64,000 bases of DNA from Bradyrhizobium sp. SK17 (GTDB lineage Bacteria; Pseudomonadota; Alphaproteobacteria; Rhizobiales; Xanthobacteraceae): assembly GCF_002831585.1 (NCBI RefSeq), contig NZ_CP025113.1, forward strand, positions 6,153,001 to 6,217,000, read 5' to 3'. A model generated the notes under the pieces. The model was given only the letters and a program-made list of their open reading frames with translations. It did no database searches and was not told the DNA's origin. The position numbers and the translations under genes are program-made. Of the stretch, positions 39,944-49,917 are shown in pieces; position 1 is the stretch's first letter; each line of letters starts with the position of its first letter.

Positions 39944-40644
39944 TTGGCGTCTCCAATGAGGTCGCGCGACCAGTTGAGGGAATGGACGTAGAGGCCGAGC
40001 GGATTCTTCCGCAGCGTTTCGGCATCCGTGGGTGGCTTGAGAACCGTGGTGACAAGTCCGGTGAAGCGCTCGGTCCTCGCAATCGCGCCGTTCTCGAAAG
40101 TGCTCTCCTTCCAGCGGATCTCGAAGCTGTCGCTCGAGGCACGCACCACCGAGGTCACCTCGGCGGTCACCGTCCTGGAACCGATTTTCGTGAATGGATC
40201 GGACTCGCGCGCGTAATCGTTTAACGCTTGCGCGCCGCGGTCGGTGACGAAGTCGTATGCATGCAACCAATTGGCCCGGACAATGACCGGATCGATCGAC
40301 AGCGAGCGCACGTTCTCGATGAACCGTGCGAGGAAGTGCGCAATCTGCGCATCCGACGGCTGGTACGCCTCGAACGCCGGTCCGACGGCCCGGACTTCAC
40401 CGAGCCGGTCGACCTCGACCACGTATGGAACGACACCTGATCGCGCGATCTGGGTAAGGACCGTCAATCCGAGCACGCCGGACAGTCCGATGGCTGCCAG
40501 CGCAGCCAATCGCCAGTTGCTAGCCTGGACGCGAGCGGAGCCCAACCGCTCGTCCCAGACCTGAGCTGCTTTCTGATAGGGTGTGACCGGCTCCGGCGTC
40601 TCGCCGTAACGCACTGACGCACGCTGAAAGGGGTGAGATGCCAT
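39940..40644 (-). CDS. trbF: Conjugal transfer protein TrbF (VirB8-like)
   Basis: 234 residues. A cytoplasmic N-terminus with NPYQKA-like spacing (TPYQKAAQVWDERLG), one membrane segment (LAALAAIGLSGVLGLTVL) and a periplasmic VirB8 domain ending in GLYVHSLNWSRDLIGDAK. It is a scaffold subunit of the type IV secretion channel. It sits 3 bp after trbL and overlaps trbG, as in other trb operons. Confidence 0.92.
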   Translation of the reverse strand: MASHPFQRASVRYGETPEPVTPYQKAAQVWDERLGSARVQASNWRLAALAAIGLSGVLGLTVLTQIARSGVVPYVVEVDRLGEVRAVGPAFEAYQPSDAQIAHFLARFIENVRSLSIDPVIVRANWLHAYDFVTDRGAQALNDYARESDPFTKIGSRTVTAEVTSVVRASSDSFEIRWKESTFENGAIARTERFTGLVTTVLKPPTDAETLRKNPLGLYVHSLNWSRDLIGDAK

Positions 40645-40647
40645 TTG

Positions 40648-41808
40648 CTACTCCTCACCAAGCTTCGGACCTGAAGAATGGCCGCCCTTGTCGCCCTCCT
40701 TCAGGGTATGAACGGCGATCCGTGCGGCCTCCCGCGCATGTGCCCGTCCCGGCGAAGGGGCCGCTCGCCCCGAGCCTGTGGTGGATGTGCTGCTCGTCGC
40801 GCCGCCCGTGCTTGCACGCGAAAGCTGCTCCGCCGACAAGGCGCGAGCAGAGGTGCCGGCCGACGACACCCCCGTCAGTGATGCCGCAGAGCGGACGGCA
40901 GCCATCGAGCCGCCCGCCGCAACGCGCAGGCCACCGAGCGCTGCCGCTCCGCCTCCAATCGCCACGGCCGCAGCTCCCGCCACCGTTCCAGCGGCCGCGC
41001 CCGCGCCGAGCTGGGGTGCGCCCGAAACCAGTCCCGCGGCGATCCCGGGTCCGAAGATGCCGAGGCCAAACAGTGAGAGCGCCGCAAGCAGCAGGCTCAT
41101 GGCGGACGCAACGTCAATCGGCCGCGTCAACGTTCCCGCGAGCTGACCAAAGATGGTCGAGCCTATACCGATGATGATCGCGAGCACCATCACCTTCACG
41201 CCCGAAGCGACGACGTTGCCGAGGGTCTTCTCGGCCAAGAACGCGGTCTTCCCCCACAGCGCGAATGGCACCAGTATGAAGCTTGCGAGCGCCGTCAGCT
41301 TGAACTCGATCAGCGTGACAAAGAGCTGCACCGAGAGCACGAAGAACGCGAGCACGATCAGGATCCAGCAGAACAGCAGGATCAGGATCGTCGGCAAGTT
41401 GGTCAGGACGTCGAAGCCGGAGAACTGGCTGGTCTCCTCCAGCAACGGATGCGCCGCCAAGAATCCGGCAGCGGCCACAAAGCCCGGCCGCGCCAGGTCG
41501 GCAGCGCTCAAATTTCCGCCCGAGGCCTTCAAACCAATGCCCGAGAACGACGCAAAGACGATGTCCGCGAGGCTCTTGAAATTGCCGATGATGAATGCGA
41601 AGGCACCAACATAAAGCACCTTCTTGGCAAGCGTGACCAGGATGTGGTCATCGCCGCGCATGGCCCATGCGAGCCCCGCCAGCGTCAGATCGATGCCAAT
41701 CAGAGTCGAGCTCAGAAACGAGACCTCGCCGGACAGGATTCCAAAGCCGGAATCGATATAGTGCGAGAACGTCTCGGTGAAGCGGTCAATGACAGAAAGA
41801 TCAGCCAT
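40648..41808 (-). CDS. trbL: Conjugal transfer protein TrbL (VirB6-like)
   Basis: 386 residues with six or more membrane segments (for example LPTILILLFCWILIVLAFFV and VKVMVLAIIIGIGSTIFG) and an Ala/Gly/Ser-rich tail that is low in complexity, as usual for TrbL. It is the multi-spanning inner-membrane part of the DNA channel. Start ATG 41808 (MADLSVIDRFTETFSHYI) follows the trbJ stop by 11 bp; the frame is open upstream but overlaps trbJ. Confidence 0.92.
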   Translation of the reverse strand: MADLSVIDRFTETFSHYIDSGFGILSGEVSFLSSTLIGIDLTLAGLAWAMRGDDHILVTLAKKVLYVGAFAFIIGNFKSLADIVFASFSGIGLKASGGNLSAADLARPGFVAAAGFLAAHPLLEETSQFSGFDVLTNLPTILILLFCWILIVLAFFVLSVQLFVTLIEFKLTALASFILVPFALWGKTAFLAEKTLGNVVASGVKVMVLAIIIGIGSTIFGQLAGTLTRPIDVASAMSLLLAALSLFGLGIFGPGIAAGLVSGAPQLGAGAAAGTVAGAAAVAIGGGAAALGGLRVAAGGSMAAVRSAASLTGVSSAGTSARALSAEQLSRASTGGATSSTSTTGSGRAAPSPGRAHAREAARIAVHTLKEGDKGGHSSGPKLGEE

Positions 41809-41819
41809 GGCGCCCTCGC

Positions 41820-42572
41820 CTACTTGCCGCCGGCGTAAGCACCGCCGCCGCCAATGAAGCGAATGAATCGCTCTTTTGCGGCAGCCTCGGACGCCTGATG
41901 CTCGGCGGCCCGCAAGGTGTCGGCGCGCGCTTGTGTCGCCATCAACGCCTGAGCCTGCAGCGACTGCTTGATCTGCAGGGCGAGCAGTTCGTTGCCCGAC
42001 TGCTGGGCCTGCAACAAGCCGACCGCGGCGGATGATCTGGCCATCAGTGTCCGCAGCATCTGGCCATCCTGATCCAGACCGCTGACGATGGCCGATTGAA
42101 CGGTGAGCGACTGCTTTAATCCGTCGTAGCTGTTGTCCCAACGTGCCGTTGCGTCCTGCACCATTTTGTCGGACGAAACCGCCGCCGCGTACTGGCGCGG
42201 ATAGAGCTGCTGGAAGTCTCGCTGCGTCGTCTGAACATCGAACGAGATGTTCTTGGCCTGGCTGATCAGGCCGTTCATCTGACTGATCGTCGATGTGAGC
42301 TGACCGACGACGCTTGAGGGGAGACTTGCGAGATGCCTTGCCTGATTGAGCAGCGACTGCGCCTGGTTCTCGAGGCTTCTGATCTGATTGTTGATCTGCT
42401 CGAGCGCGCGCGCGGCGGTCAGGAGATTCTGGCTGTAGTTCGACGGATCAAAGACGATGTCGAATGCCCCGAGCCGTCGCGATCCGTTCAAGGCGATAAC
42501 GAAAGATAGTATTGTCGTTACGACAATTCTTGAGGTTGTACCAGTGAACATGCGGCCGATCATCTCGAGCAT
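41820..42572 (-). CDS. trbJ: Conjugal transfer protein TrbJ (VirB5-like)
   Basis: 250 residues. A hydrophobic N-terminal signal (IVVTTILSFVIALNG), then FDPSNYSQNLLTAARALEQI and long helices with a coiled-coil look (LENQAQSLLNQARHLASL). TrbJ is a periplasmic or pilus-tip protein of the mating apparatus. It follows trbE by 27 bp. A separate trbK (entry exclusion lipoprotein), often between trbJ and trbL, is absent here. Confidence 0.9.
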   Translation of the reverse strand: MLEMIGRMFTGTTSRIVVTTILSFVIALNGSRRLGAFDIVFDPSNYSQNLLTAARALEQINNQIRSLENQAQSLLNQARHLASLPSSVVGQLTSTISQMNGLISQAKNISFDVQTTQRDFQQLYPRQYAAAVSSDKMVQDATARWDNSYDGLKQSLTVQSAIVSGLDQDGQMLRTLMARSSAAVGLLQAQQSGNELLALQIKQSLQAQALMATQARADTLRAAEHQASEAAAKERFIRFIGGGGAYAGGK

Positions 42573-42599
42573 GGTAATCTCCAGAGACTGAGGTTGAGG

Positions 42600-45185
42600 T
42601 CAGGCCTTGCGGGCCTGTTCGAAGGTGCTGATCAAATTGGCAGCCCAGTGCAACCCGCGCTCGGCGAGATAGCGCTCGGCGAAATGGTGCGGTCCGGTGC
42701 GGCCCAGGACGATGTCTATGGCGCGCTGATCTTCCGGCGAAGACGCCCCGACGAGTGCCAGCGCGACCGGTCCGAGGCCAAGCTCGAACAGGCGGTTACC
42801 GGCGCGCGACTGCAAATAGTAGTCGCGTTTCGGAAAGGCTTCGGCAATCAGTCGCACCTGGGCGTCGTTCAGACCGAAGCGTCGATAGGTCTCGGTCTGG
42901 GTCGGCTCGAGGGCACGCGGATTGGGCAGGAAAATCCTGCTTGGACAAGACTCGATGATCGCGGGCGCGATCTCGCTGTCGGCGATATCGGCAAGTGACT
43001 GAGTGGCGAAGATCACCGCCACGTTCTTCTTGCGCAGCGTCTTCAGCCATTCACGAATGCGATTCGCGAACAGCGGGTCGTCGAGAAACACCCAAGCTTC
43101 GTCGAGCACAAGCAAGGTGGGCCGGCCGTCGAAGCGGGCTTCGAGGGTGTGGAACAGATACGTCAGAACCGGCGCCACCAGGCCCGGCAACGCCATCAGC
43201 TCCTCCATCTCAAACGTCAGCACGTCCGCGCCGGATAGGCGGTCGGCGTCTGCATCGAGAAATCGGCCATAAGGCCCTTCGAGCGTGTAAGGCTCAAGCG
43301 CCTGCCGCAATGTGTCGCGGGCAAGCAGCGCCACGAGCCCGGTCATCGTCCGCTGCGAGACGGGTGCAGAGCCGAGACTTTTCAGCGTCGACCAGAGCGT
43401 TTCCTTGACGTCCGGCGTCACCGTCACGCTCTCATGGGAGAGAACCCCGCATAGCCAGTCGAGCGCCCAGAGTCTCGCCCCCTCCTCCGCGACGTCGTTG
43501 AGCGGCTGGAACGCGATGCCACCCTTGGCCCCGAGTTCGTACCACGCGCCCGATAGCGCGAGCGTTGTGGCGCGCGCCGACCGACCCTTGTCAAACGTGA
43601 TCAGTTGAGCGTTCGGATAGCGCCGGAACTGAAGGGCCAACATCGAAAGCAGGACCGACTTGCCCGCGCCGGTCGGACCAACAATGACGGTATGCCCGAC
43701 GTCCCCGGCGTGGAGCGATAAGCGGAACGGCGTTGCACCCTTGGTCTTCGCGACGAGAAGCGGCGGTCCACCGAGGTGCTCGCACCACGCGGGTCCGGCC
43801 CATACCGCTGACAAGGGGCACATATGGGCGAGGTTCAGCGTGTGGATGATGGGCTGGCGGATGTTGGCATAGGCCTGCCCTGGCAGACCGCCGAGCCAGG
43901 CCTCGACCGCATTGACGCTCTCGCGGATCACTGTGAACCCGCGGCTATTGATTACGCGCTCGACGGCGCGGATCTTTTCGTCCGCTTGATGGGCATCGTC
44001 GTCACTGACGGTGACGGTCGTCGTGATGTAGCCAAAGGCAACCAGATCGTCGCCGAGTTCGGACAGCGCTGCATCCGCATCGAGCGCCTTGTTGCTGGCG
44101 TCGGTGTCGAGCAGCACCGCTTGCTCGTTGAACATGACTTCCTTCAGGATCGCCGCAAGCGACTTCCTCTTGGCAAACCATTGGCGGCGGTAGCGCGCCA
44201 GCGTCGCATTGGCCTGGGTGCGGTCCAGCGGAATGAACCGGGTCGCCCAACGGTAGGCAACTCCAAGGCGGTTCAGTTCATCGAGGAGGCCTGGAAAGGT
44301 GACGGGCGGAAACCCGAGCACGGTCAGCGCGCGAAGATGGCTGCGCCCGATCGCCGGTGACAAGCCGCCGGTCAGCGGTTCATCGCTCAGAAAGCAATCG
44401 AGATAGACCGGAATTTCGGGAACGCCGACCGGATGACGCTTGGTCGAGACGCAACCATGAAGATAGGTCAGCGTCTCCGCATCGTTGAGGGACCATATCT
44501 CAGGCAGGACCGATGCGAGCAGATCGATCGCCCGGTCGGTTTCCTGAATGAACCTCTGGAGATGATCGGGGTCGCCCTGCCCGCTTCGCCCAAGCTGATT
44601 GCCCGCGCTATCGGCGTCGGGGATCTCGCCGGTCGCTGCGGTCCCGACCTTGCCAGCATTTGCGCGCGATCGACCACGACGAACGCGCGGGTTGATTCCC
44701 GCCGCGCCGCTCCGCTCGCTGGGGCGCTCCACGAATACACGTTCCAGCCGCGAGACCCGCTCGGCCGGCGGCAGGTACATCAAGGTCAGATGTAGCACGC
44801 TTTCGAAATGCTGCCCGTCGGGGCGTGCCGGGTCGTCCCATGTCGCGCCTGCGGCGCCTGCAAAGGCAGCGCGGCGCTCCTCATCGACCAGCCAGGATAC
44901 TGCATCCGGAAACTCGGAGCGCGGATATTCGTCAGCCGGGATGCGCGTCGCATCAAAGAAGAGCGCCCAGCCTGAGCCAAAGCGCTTCAGGACATTGTTG
45001 ACGCGTGAGGCGACGCTCATCAGTTCGGCCTCGGTCGCGCTGTCGAGGTCGGGTCCGCGGTAACGGACCGTCCTCTGGAAGCTGCCGTCCTTGTTCAGGA
45101 TGACGCCCGGCGAGACCAGGCACACCCATGGCAGCCAATCCGCCAGCCGATATGCGTTACCGCGAAACTCCCTCAAGTTCAGCAT
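42600..45185 (-). CDS. trbE: Conjugal transfer ATPase TrbE (VirB4-like)
   Basis: 861 residues, the full length for VirB4-type ATPases. Walker A VGPTGAGKSVLLS and Walker B PTLLVLDEAWVFLDD are clear, as is the later FATQSLADIADS motif. A Gly/Arg-rich insertion (about residues 145-190) lies in the N-terminal half. The enzyme powers pilus assembly and substrate transfer at the inner membrane. Its start overlaps the stop of trbD by a few nt. Confidence 0.95.
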   Translation of the reverse strand: MLNLREFRGNAYRLADWLPWVCLVSPGVILNKDGSFQRTVRYRGPDLDSATEAELMSVASRVNNVLKRFGSGWALFFDATRIPADEYPRSEFPDAVSWLVDEERRAAFAGAAGATWDDPARPDGQHFESVLHLTLMYLPPAERVSRLERVFVERPSERSGAAGINPRVRRGRSRANAGKVGTAATGEIPDADSAGNQLGRSGQGDPDHLQRFIQETDRAIDLLASVLPEIWSLNDAETLTYLHGCVSTKRHPVGVPEIPVYLDCFLSDEPLTGGLSPAIGRSHLRALTVLGFPPVTFPGLLDELNRLGVAYRWATRFIPLDRTQANATLARYRRQWFAKRKSLAAILKEVMFNEQAVLLDTDASNKALDADAALSELGDDLVAFGYITTTVTVSDDDAHQADEKIRAVERVINSRGFTVIRESVNAVEAWLGGLPGQAYANIRQPIIHTLNLAHMCPLSAVWAGPAWCEHLGGPPLLVAKTKGATPFRLSLHAGDVGHTVIVGPTGAGKSVLLSMLALQFRRYPNAQLITFDKGRSARATTLALSGAWYELGAKGGIAFQPLNDVAEEGARLWALDWLCGVLSHESVTVTPDVKETLWSTLKSLGSAPVSQRTMTGLVALLARDTLRQALEPYTLEGPYGRFLDADADRLSGADVLTFEMEELMALPGLVAPVLTYLFHTLEARFDGRPTLLVLDEAWVFLDDPLFANRIREWLKTLRKKNVAVIFATQSLADIADSEIAPAIIESCPSRIFLPNPRALEPTQTETYRRFGLNDAQVRLIAEAFPKRDYYLQSRAGNRLFELGLGPVALALVGASSPEDQRAIDIVLGRTGPHHFAERYLAERGLHWAANLISTFEQARKA

Positions 45186-45436
45186 GCGAGCCGACCCTTG
45201 TGCTTGGTGTGACGGATGGCGACTTCAACGAAGGCCGGATCGCGCCTGGCGAGCCAGACGGCCATGCCGTGTCCGATAAGCCAGAGCACGATGCCTGCGA
45301 GCCAAAGCCGCAGGCCGAGCGCCAGCACGGCCGACAGGGTGCCGATCAGGATCGCTGCGGCACGCGGGGCCCCTCCAATCAGGATCGGTTCGGTCAATGA
45401 GCGGTGCAGTACCAGTTCGAAGCCTTGGGCGCGCAT
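45179..45436 (-). CDS. trbD: Conjugal transfer protein TrbD (VirB3-like)
   Basis: 85 residues: LHRSLTEPILIGGAPRAAAI then two hydrophobic segments (ILIGTLSAVLALGL and LAGIVLWLIGHGMAVWLARRD). The small membrane protein works with TrbE in pilus assembly. Its start ATG 45436 overlaps the last base of trbC and its stop overlaps trbE. Confidence 0.9.
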   Translation of the reverse strand: MRAQGFELVLHRSLTEPILIGGAPRAAAILIGTLSAVLALGLRLWLAGIVLWLIGHGMAVWLARRDPAFVEVAIRHTKHKGRLAC

Positions 45437-45804
45437 CAGATCAGGGCTCCGCCACCGAACGAGAAGAACGAGAGAAAGAAGGAGCTCGCAGCAAAGGCGA
45501 TCGAAAGGCCGAACACGACCTGAACCATCTTGCGGAATCCTCCAGAAGTGTCGCCAAAGGCCAGTGAAATGCCAGTCACCGTGATGATGATGACGGCGAC
45601 GATCTTGGCGACGGGCCCCTGCACTGATTCCAGGATACGCTCGAGCGGCGCTTCCCATGGCATGCCCGAACCGGCGGCGTGCACCGCCGTGGCGCTAAGG
45701 AGGATGCAGGTCGACGCCGCGCCGAGCTTGACCAGAGACAACCCGCTGACCAAACAGAAGCCGCGATGGCGCGAACGCACGTTTAGACGCAGTCCAATGA
45801 ACAT
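45436..45804 (-). CDS. trbC: Conjugal transfer pilin TrbC (VirB2-like)
   Basis: 122 residues. A long signal peptide (cleavage probably after AVHA) is followed by two membrane segments (IVAVIIITVTGISLAFG and VFGLSIAFAASSFFLSFF), the layout of pilin precursors. It forms the conjugative pilus. It follows trbB by 18 bp. Confidence 0.9.
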   Translation of the reverse strand: MFIGLRLNVRSRHRGFCLVSGLSLVKLGAASTCILLSATAVHAAGSGMPWEAPLERILESVQGPVAKIVAVIIITVTGISLAFGDTSGGFRKMVQVVFGLSIAFAASSFFLSFFSFGGGALI

Positions 45805-45822
45805 GTTGCAGTCTCCGTCAAG

Positions 45823-46806
45823 TCAGGGGCGATGGGAGGTGATTGGAAGTCCGGCCGGGGTCTCAAGCAGGTAGTCGCCTGACGGATCGAGGCCCTTGAG
45901 CTCGGCGACGGCTTCGATGCGCCGTGCCGGCCCCCGCCCCTTGATGAAGACGATCAGGTCGATAGCCTCAGCGATGAGCCGGCGCGGCACGGTTGCGACC
46001 GCTTCCTGAATGAGTTGCTCGATCCGGTACAGCGCGGCTCGTGCCGAGTTGGCATGGACCGTGGCAATTCCCCCGGGGTGGCCTGTATTCCAGGCCTTGA
46101 GCATATCGAGAGCTTCGGCACCCCTGACTTCGCCGACGATGATGCGATCCGGGCGCAAGCGCAATGTTGAACGCACCAGATCGGCGAGGCTTGCGACCCC
46201 CGGCTTGGTTCGCAGCGTCACGGCATCCTTGGCGTCGCAGCGCAGCTCGCGGGTGTCCTCGATGATAACGATCCTCTCCTCGAGGCCAGCGATCTCCGCG
46301 AGCAGCGCATTGGCGAGAGTCGTTTTGCCCGAGCCGGTGCCACCGGCGATCAGAATGCTGCGAGCCTCGGTGATCGCGGTGGTCAGCACCTTCGCCATCA
46401 GGGGCGAAGCAATCTGCGCCCTGACGTAATCGGACAGGCGAAACGTGGTGGTGGCCGGCTTGCGGATAGAGAAGCATGGCGCCAGCGTGACCGGCGGCAA
46501 GATCCCCTCAAAGCGTTCGCCGGTTTCTGGAACTTCCGCTGAGATGATCGGAGATGAACCACTCGCCTCCGCCCGAACATGGCTCGCAACCAATCGAATG
46601 ATCCGTTCCGATTCCTGTGGGGTCAGAATGACGCCGGTATCGGTGCGTCCCGTTCCATGCCGGTCCAGCCACAGCTTCCCATCGGGATTGACCATGACCT
46701 CGACGACATCCGGCTCCTCCAGGGCTATCGCGATCGCGGGACCCATCGCGGTCCGCAGCATGCCCCGACGGCGCTCCCGAGTTTCTGGCGAGAGGAGATC
46801 AGACAT
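45823..46806 (-). CDS. trbB: Conjugal transfer ATPase TrbB (VirB11-like)
   Basis: 327 residues. A hexameric secretion ATPase with Walker A AGGTGSGKTTLANALL, an Asp box (IVIIEDTRELRC), Walker B (RPDRIIVGEVRGAEALDML) and the His box GHPGGIATVHANS. It drives pilus growth and DNA transfer together with TrbE and TraG. Start ATG 46806 gives the family N-terminus (MSDLLSPETRERR) and overlaps the end of the copG gene, showing coupled translation. Confidence 0.95.
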   Translation of the reverse strand: MSDLLSPETRERRRGMLRTAMGPAIAIALEEPDVVEVMVNPDGKLWLDRHGTGRTDTGVILTPQESERIIRLVASHVRAEASGSSPIISAEVPETGERFEGILPPVTLAPCFSIRKPATTTFRLSDYVRAQIASPLMAKVLTTAITEARSILIAGGTGSGKTTLANALLAEIAGLEERIVIIEDTRELRCDAKDAVTLRTKPGVASLADLVRSTLRLRPDRIIVGEVRGAEALDMLKAWNTGHPGGIATVHANSARAALYRIEQLIQEAVATVPRRLIAEAIDLIVFIKGRGPARRIEAVAELKGLDPSGDYLLETPAGLPITSHRP

Positions 46807-47350
46807 TGCCGACCTCCTCTCGCCCTGCCGGAGAATGCCCCGGCGGCTCACCCGTCGCGCTCTGCGCGCGGGATCCAGCATCGCTGGGCTGAACATCGCC
46901 GAGAGGGGCGCCCTCCTCGAGGTTGCGCATGAAGAGATCCGGCTTCGCGGCGCTGACGCGGTCCATGACGTCGGCAACCAGCCGGCCGCCCGATGCCACC
47001 CGTTTGCCGACCTGCGCGACAAACATCTCAAACCGCTCGCGTCCGAGCGCACGCGCCGCGTCCTGGTCTGACGAGGGCAGCGGCGGGGTGATCGTCAGGT
47101 AGTAGCGGATGAAGAGCGCAATCGATTCCGCCAGGACACCAAGATCACGGTCGGTTCGTTCCAGTTGTCTGCTTATCCGGTCGAGCCTCCGGAGCAATGC
47201 CGCATCGCCGCTCGTGTCCCGCTCAGGGTTGAGAAAGCGATCGAGCGCGGCATCGACGATGGCTGATTTGCTGGATCCCGGACGTTTCGCCGCGAGCTCA
47301 AGACGCTGGGCCACGCTGTCCGTGACATAGGCGGATAGTTTCGGTTTCAT
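46799..47350 (-). CDS. CopG/ribbon-helix-helix protein of the conjugation cluster
   Basis: 183 residues. The N-terminus (MKPKLSAYVTDSVAQRLELAAKRPGSS-like, then KSAIVDAALDRFL) is a ribbon-helix-helix DNA-binding domain; after it comes a coiled helical part and a hydrophobic patch (ALFIRYYLTITPPLP). Proteins of this type sit between traG and trbB in Rhizobiales ICEs and may regulate the transfer operon or help the relaxosome. It begins 12 bp after traG and overlaps trbB. Confidence 0.85.
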   Translation of the reverse strand: MKPKLSAYVTDSVAQRLELAAKRPGSSKSAIVDAALDRFLNPERDTSGDAALLRRLDRISRQLERTDRDLGVLAESIALFIRYYLTITPPLPSSDQDAARALGRERFEMFVAQVGKRVASGGRLVADVMDRVSAAKPDLFMRNLEEGAPLGDVQPSDAGSRAQSATGEPPGHSPAGREEVGNV

Positions 47351-47362
47351 CGGGAATGCCCT

Positions 47363-49390
47363 TCAGAACGAGGGAAGAAGGTCGTCGTCGTCGCGGGTGA
47401 CGGCGTGGGCTCGGCGTACGGAGCTGGATGCGCCTGCTGCCTGGTGCATCTGGCTGCGGTCGGCTGTGACGTCGGTCTCGTCGTCGAGCAATCGCTCCTC
47501 GAAGGGGCTGGGCTCGCTCACAGCCGGTACGGCTTCGTCGAACAACGCCAATTGCTGCTTGAGGCCGCCTTCCTCGCCGACGCTCTGCATGAGCTCGCGA
47601 TATGGCAAGGTTGCGAGGCGGAGGTCGGTGGTGCGCAGTTGGCCGCGCCAATCGTCAGTGCGGACCGGCGGCCGGTCAGCATACGCGTCATCCGCCAAGA
47701 CTGGTGGCTTGCGCAGACGATTGACGAAGTTTGCGTCCTCATAGTGCCGCAGCTTGATCGCCCGGACCGGTGCAAGGCCCGACACCAGCACGATGGCTTG
47801 GTAGGGCGGTAACTGCATCACTTCGCCTGGCGTCAGCAAAGGACGAGCGGTCTCCTGACGGCTGACCATGACATGGCCAAGCCAGGGAGCCAGCCGATGA
47901 CCGGCATAGTTGCGCTGTGCGCGTAGTTCGGTTGCAGTACCGAGGGCGTCCGAGATCCGCTTGGCAGTGCGCTCGTCATTGGCGGCGAAGGCAATGCGGA
48001 CGTGACAATTGTCCAGGATCGCGTTGTTCTCGCCGTAGGCCTTGGCGATCTGGTTGAGCGATTGCGCGATCAGATAGGCGCGGATGCCATAACCGGCCAT
48101 GAACGCGAGCGCGCTTTCGAAGAAGTCGAGCCGGCCAAGTGCGGGAAACTCATCCAGCATCATCAGGAGCTGGCGGTGGGTGCGGTCGCCTGCCGTGGTG
48201 TTCAGCGTCTCGGTCAGACGGCGGCCGATCTGGTTGAGGATCAGCCTGATCAGCGGCTTGGTCCGGCTGATGTCCGACGGCGGAACAACGAGATAGAGCG
48301 TGACCGGCTTGTCGGCACTCACGAGGTCCGCGATGCGCCAATCGCAGCTTTCCGTGTTTCGGCTGACGATGGGATCGCGATAAAGTCCCAGAAAGCTCAC
48401 AGCGGTCGAAAGGACACCTGAGCGTTCGTTTTCGGACTTGTTGAGTAGCTCTCGTGCGGTCGCGGCGACGACGGGGTGCACCTTCGGCTCCGCTTCGGTG
48501 CCAAGGTGATTGGTCGCCAGCATGATCCTGAGCGTCTTCTCAAAGGACTGCGCGGGGTCGGCCAAGATCTCGGTGACGCGGGTAAGCGTCTTCTTCTCTT
48601 CCGCATAAAGGACGTGGAGAATGACGCCGACCAGCAGCGAATGGCTGGTCTTCTCCCAATGGGTCCGGCGTTCGAGTGCCCCTTCGGGGTCGACCAGGAT
48701 GTCGGCGATGTTCTGGACGTCGCGGACTTCGGCCGCTCCTTTGCGCACCTCAAGCAATGGATTGTAGCGGGCGCTTCGCGAGTCCGTCGGATTGAACAAG
48801 AGGCAATGCGAGAACGTCGAACGCCAACCGGAGGTCAATTGCCAGTTTTCGCCCTTGATGTCGTGCACCACCGCCGACGACGTCCACGACAGCAAGGTCG
48901 GGAGCACCAATCCCACGCCCTTGCCCGACCGGGTCGGCGCAAAGCACATGACGTGCTCGGGTCCATCGTGGCGCAGATAGTTGTTATCGAGACGCCCGAG
49001 AAAAACGCCCTTGGACGCGAACAGGCCGGCCGTCTTGATTTCCTTCGCCGTAGCCCACCGTGCCGAACCATAAGTCGTCACCAACTGGCTTTGACGCGCG
49101 CGCCACACCGAATTGACGATAGCAAATAGCGCGCCCGCAATGCCGCCGGCGGCGGCGATGGCTCCGCCCTCCTCGAATATCTCGGGCGCGTATGCCTCGT
49201 AGGCAAACCACCATTCGAACAGTCGCCAAGGCAGATACACGCGGTAGCCGACAATCAAGAACCAGGGTTCGCCGAGACGCTGCTGATACCCGAGAGCTGC
49301 AGCGGTCCATTGTGTTGCGCCCCACGTCGACACGACGACGATGCCGAACACGACGGCGACCTGACCCACATAGATTCTTGCTGGAAACAT
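47363..49390 (-). CDS. traG: Conjugal transfer coupling protein TraG (VirD4-like)
   Basis: 675 residues. Two N-terminal membrane segments (VAVVFGIVVVSTWGATQW and a second near residue 80-95), then a RecA-like ATPase domain with Walker A CFAPTRSGKGVGLVLPTLLSW and Walker B LLMMLDEFPALGRL. It recruits the relaxase-bound DNA strand to the mating channel and pumps it. It is the first gene of the long minus-strand traG-copG-trbBCDEJLFGI operon, so the operon promoter should be in 49391-49917. Confidence 0.95.
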   Translation of the reverse strand: MFPARIYVGQVAVVFGIVVVSTWGATQWTAAALGYQQRLGEPWFLIVGYRVYLPWRLFEWWFAYEAYAPEIFEEGGAIAAAGGIAGALFAIVNSVWRARQSQLVTTYGSARWATAKEIKTAGLFASKGVFLGRLDNNYLRHDGPEHVMCFAPTRSGKGVGLVLPTLLSWTSSAVVHDIKGENWQLTSGWRSTFSHCLLFNPTDSRSARYNPLLEVRKGAAEVRDVQNIADILVDPEGALERRTHWEKTSHSLLVGVILHVLYAEEKKTLTRVTEILADPAQSFEKTLRIMLATNHLGTEAEPKVHPVVAATARELLNKSENERSGVLSTAVSFLGLYRDPIVSRNTESCDWRIADLVSADKPVTLYLVVPPSDISRTKPLIRLILNQIGRRLTETLNTTAGDRTHRQLLMMLDEFPALGRLDFFESALAFMAGYGIRAYLIAQSLNQIAKAYGENNAILDNCHVRIAFAANDERTAKRISDALGTATELRAQRNYAGHRLAPWLGHVMVSRQETARPLLTPGEVMQLPPYQAIVLVSGLAPVRAIKLRHYEDANFVNRLRKPPVLADDAYADRPPVRTDDWRGQLRTTDLRLATLPYRELMQSVGEEGGLKQQLALFDEAVPAVSEPSPFEERLLDDETDVTADRSQMHQAAGASSSVRRAHAVTRDDDDLLPSF

Positions 49391-49917
49391 TCACCGCCCC
49401 GTCGCCCGCGTTACGCCGGCGGCGAGATGAAAACGATGAAAGCCGCGCGCCTTCAATCGAAATAAAAATGCGTACTTTCAGGAAGCGCGAGTGTGATCCA
49501 GCTCGGTCTGTCGCGAGGTTCGAAGGTCAAGCTCAGAGTAGCGTTGTCGAACAGCTCAACAGAGTGTGAAGGCCTGGCGCAAATTTCGTCTTGCTGCCAC
49601 TCGCTCACGCGGCAATCGGACTTCGACACCAACATGTTCTTTGCGCAAAACCGTAGACTGTGAGGCTCGACCGATTCCGTAGGACGACGCTTTCTCTAAT
49701 TGGTCGCGAGATTGCCGAACAATTCGAGGACGCAGATCTTCATCCGAGAGACGGAACCGCTCGCGTTTGATGATGATGTCTTTGTCCGCAAAACTGATAC
49801 GTCGACGGCAAGAGCGGCATCACGCTGAACGGCTCCGGGAGCATCGTGCTGCTGCTGGTGCTGGTCAAACGGTACCGACGCCGGAAGCGTAAAACCGGCT
49901 GGCTTGCCCCCAGCAAA
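49391..49917. other. Intergenic stretch upstream of traG
   Basis: 527 bp between traG and the nucleotidyltransferase gene. Apart from one possible small gene (49453-49635) I see no gene. It should contain the promoter of the transfer operon; no operator can be named. Confidence 0.4.
49453..49635 (-). CDS. Hypothetical small protein (60 residues)
   Basis: ATG 49635 gives a 60-residue protein with a balanced composition (two Cys, several Trp, Phe and charged residues), unlike the Arg/Pro-rich frame noise of this region. It matches no family I know. It lies just upstream of traG on the same strand, 63 bp away. AAAGA precedes the start weakly. Confidence 0.35.
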   Translation of the reverse strand: MLVSKSDCRVSEWQQDEICARPSHSVELFDNATLSLTFEPRDRPSWITLALPESTHFYFD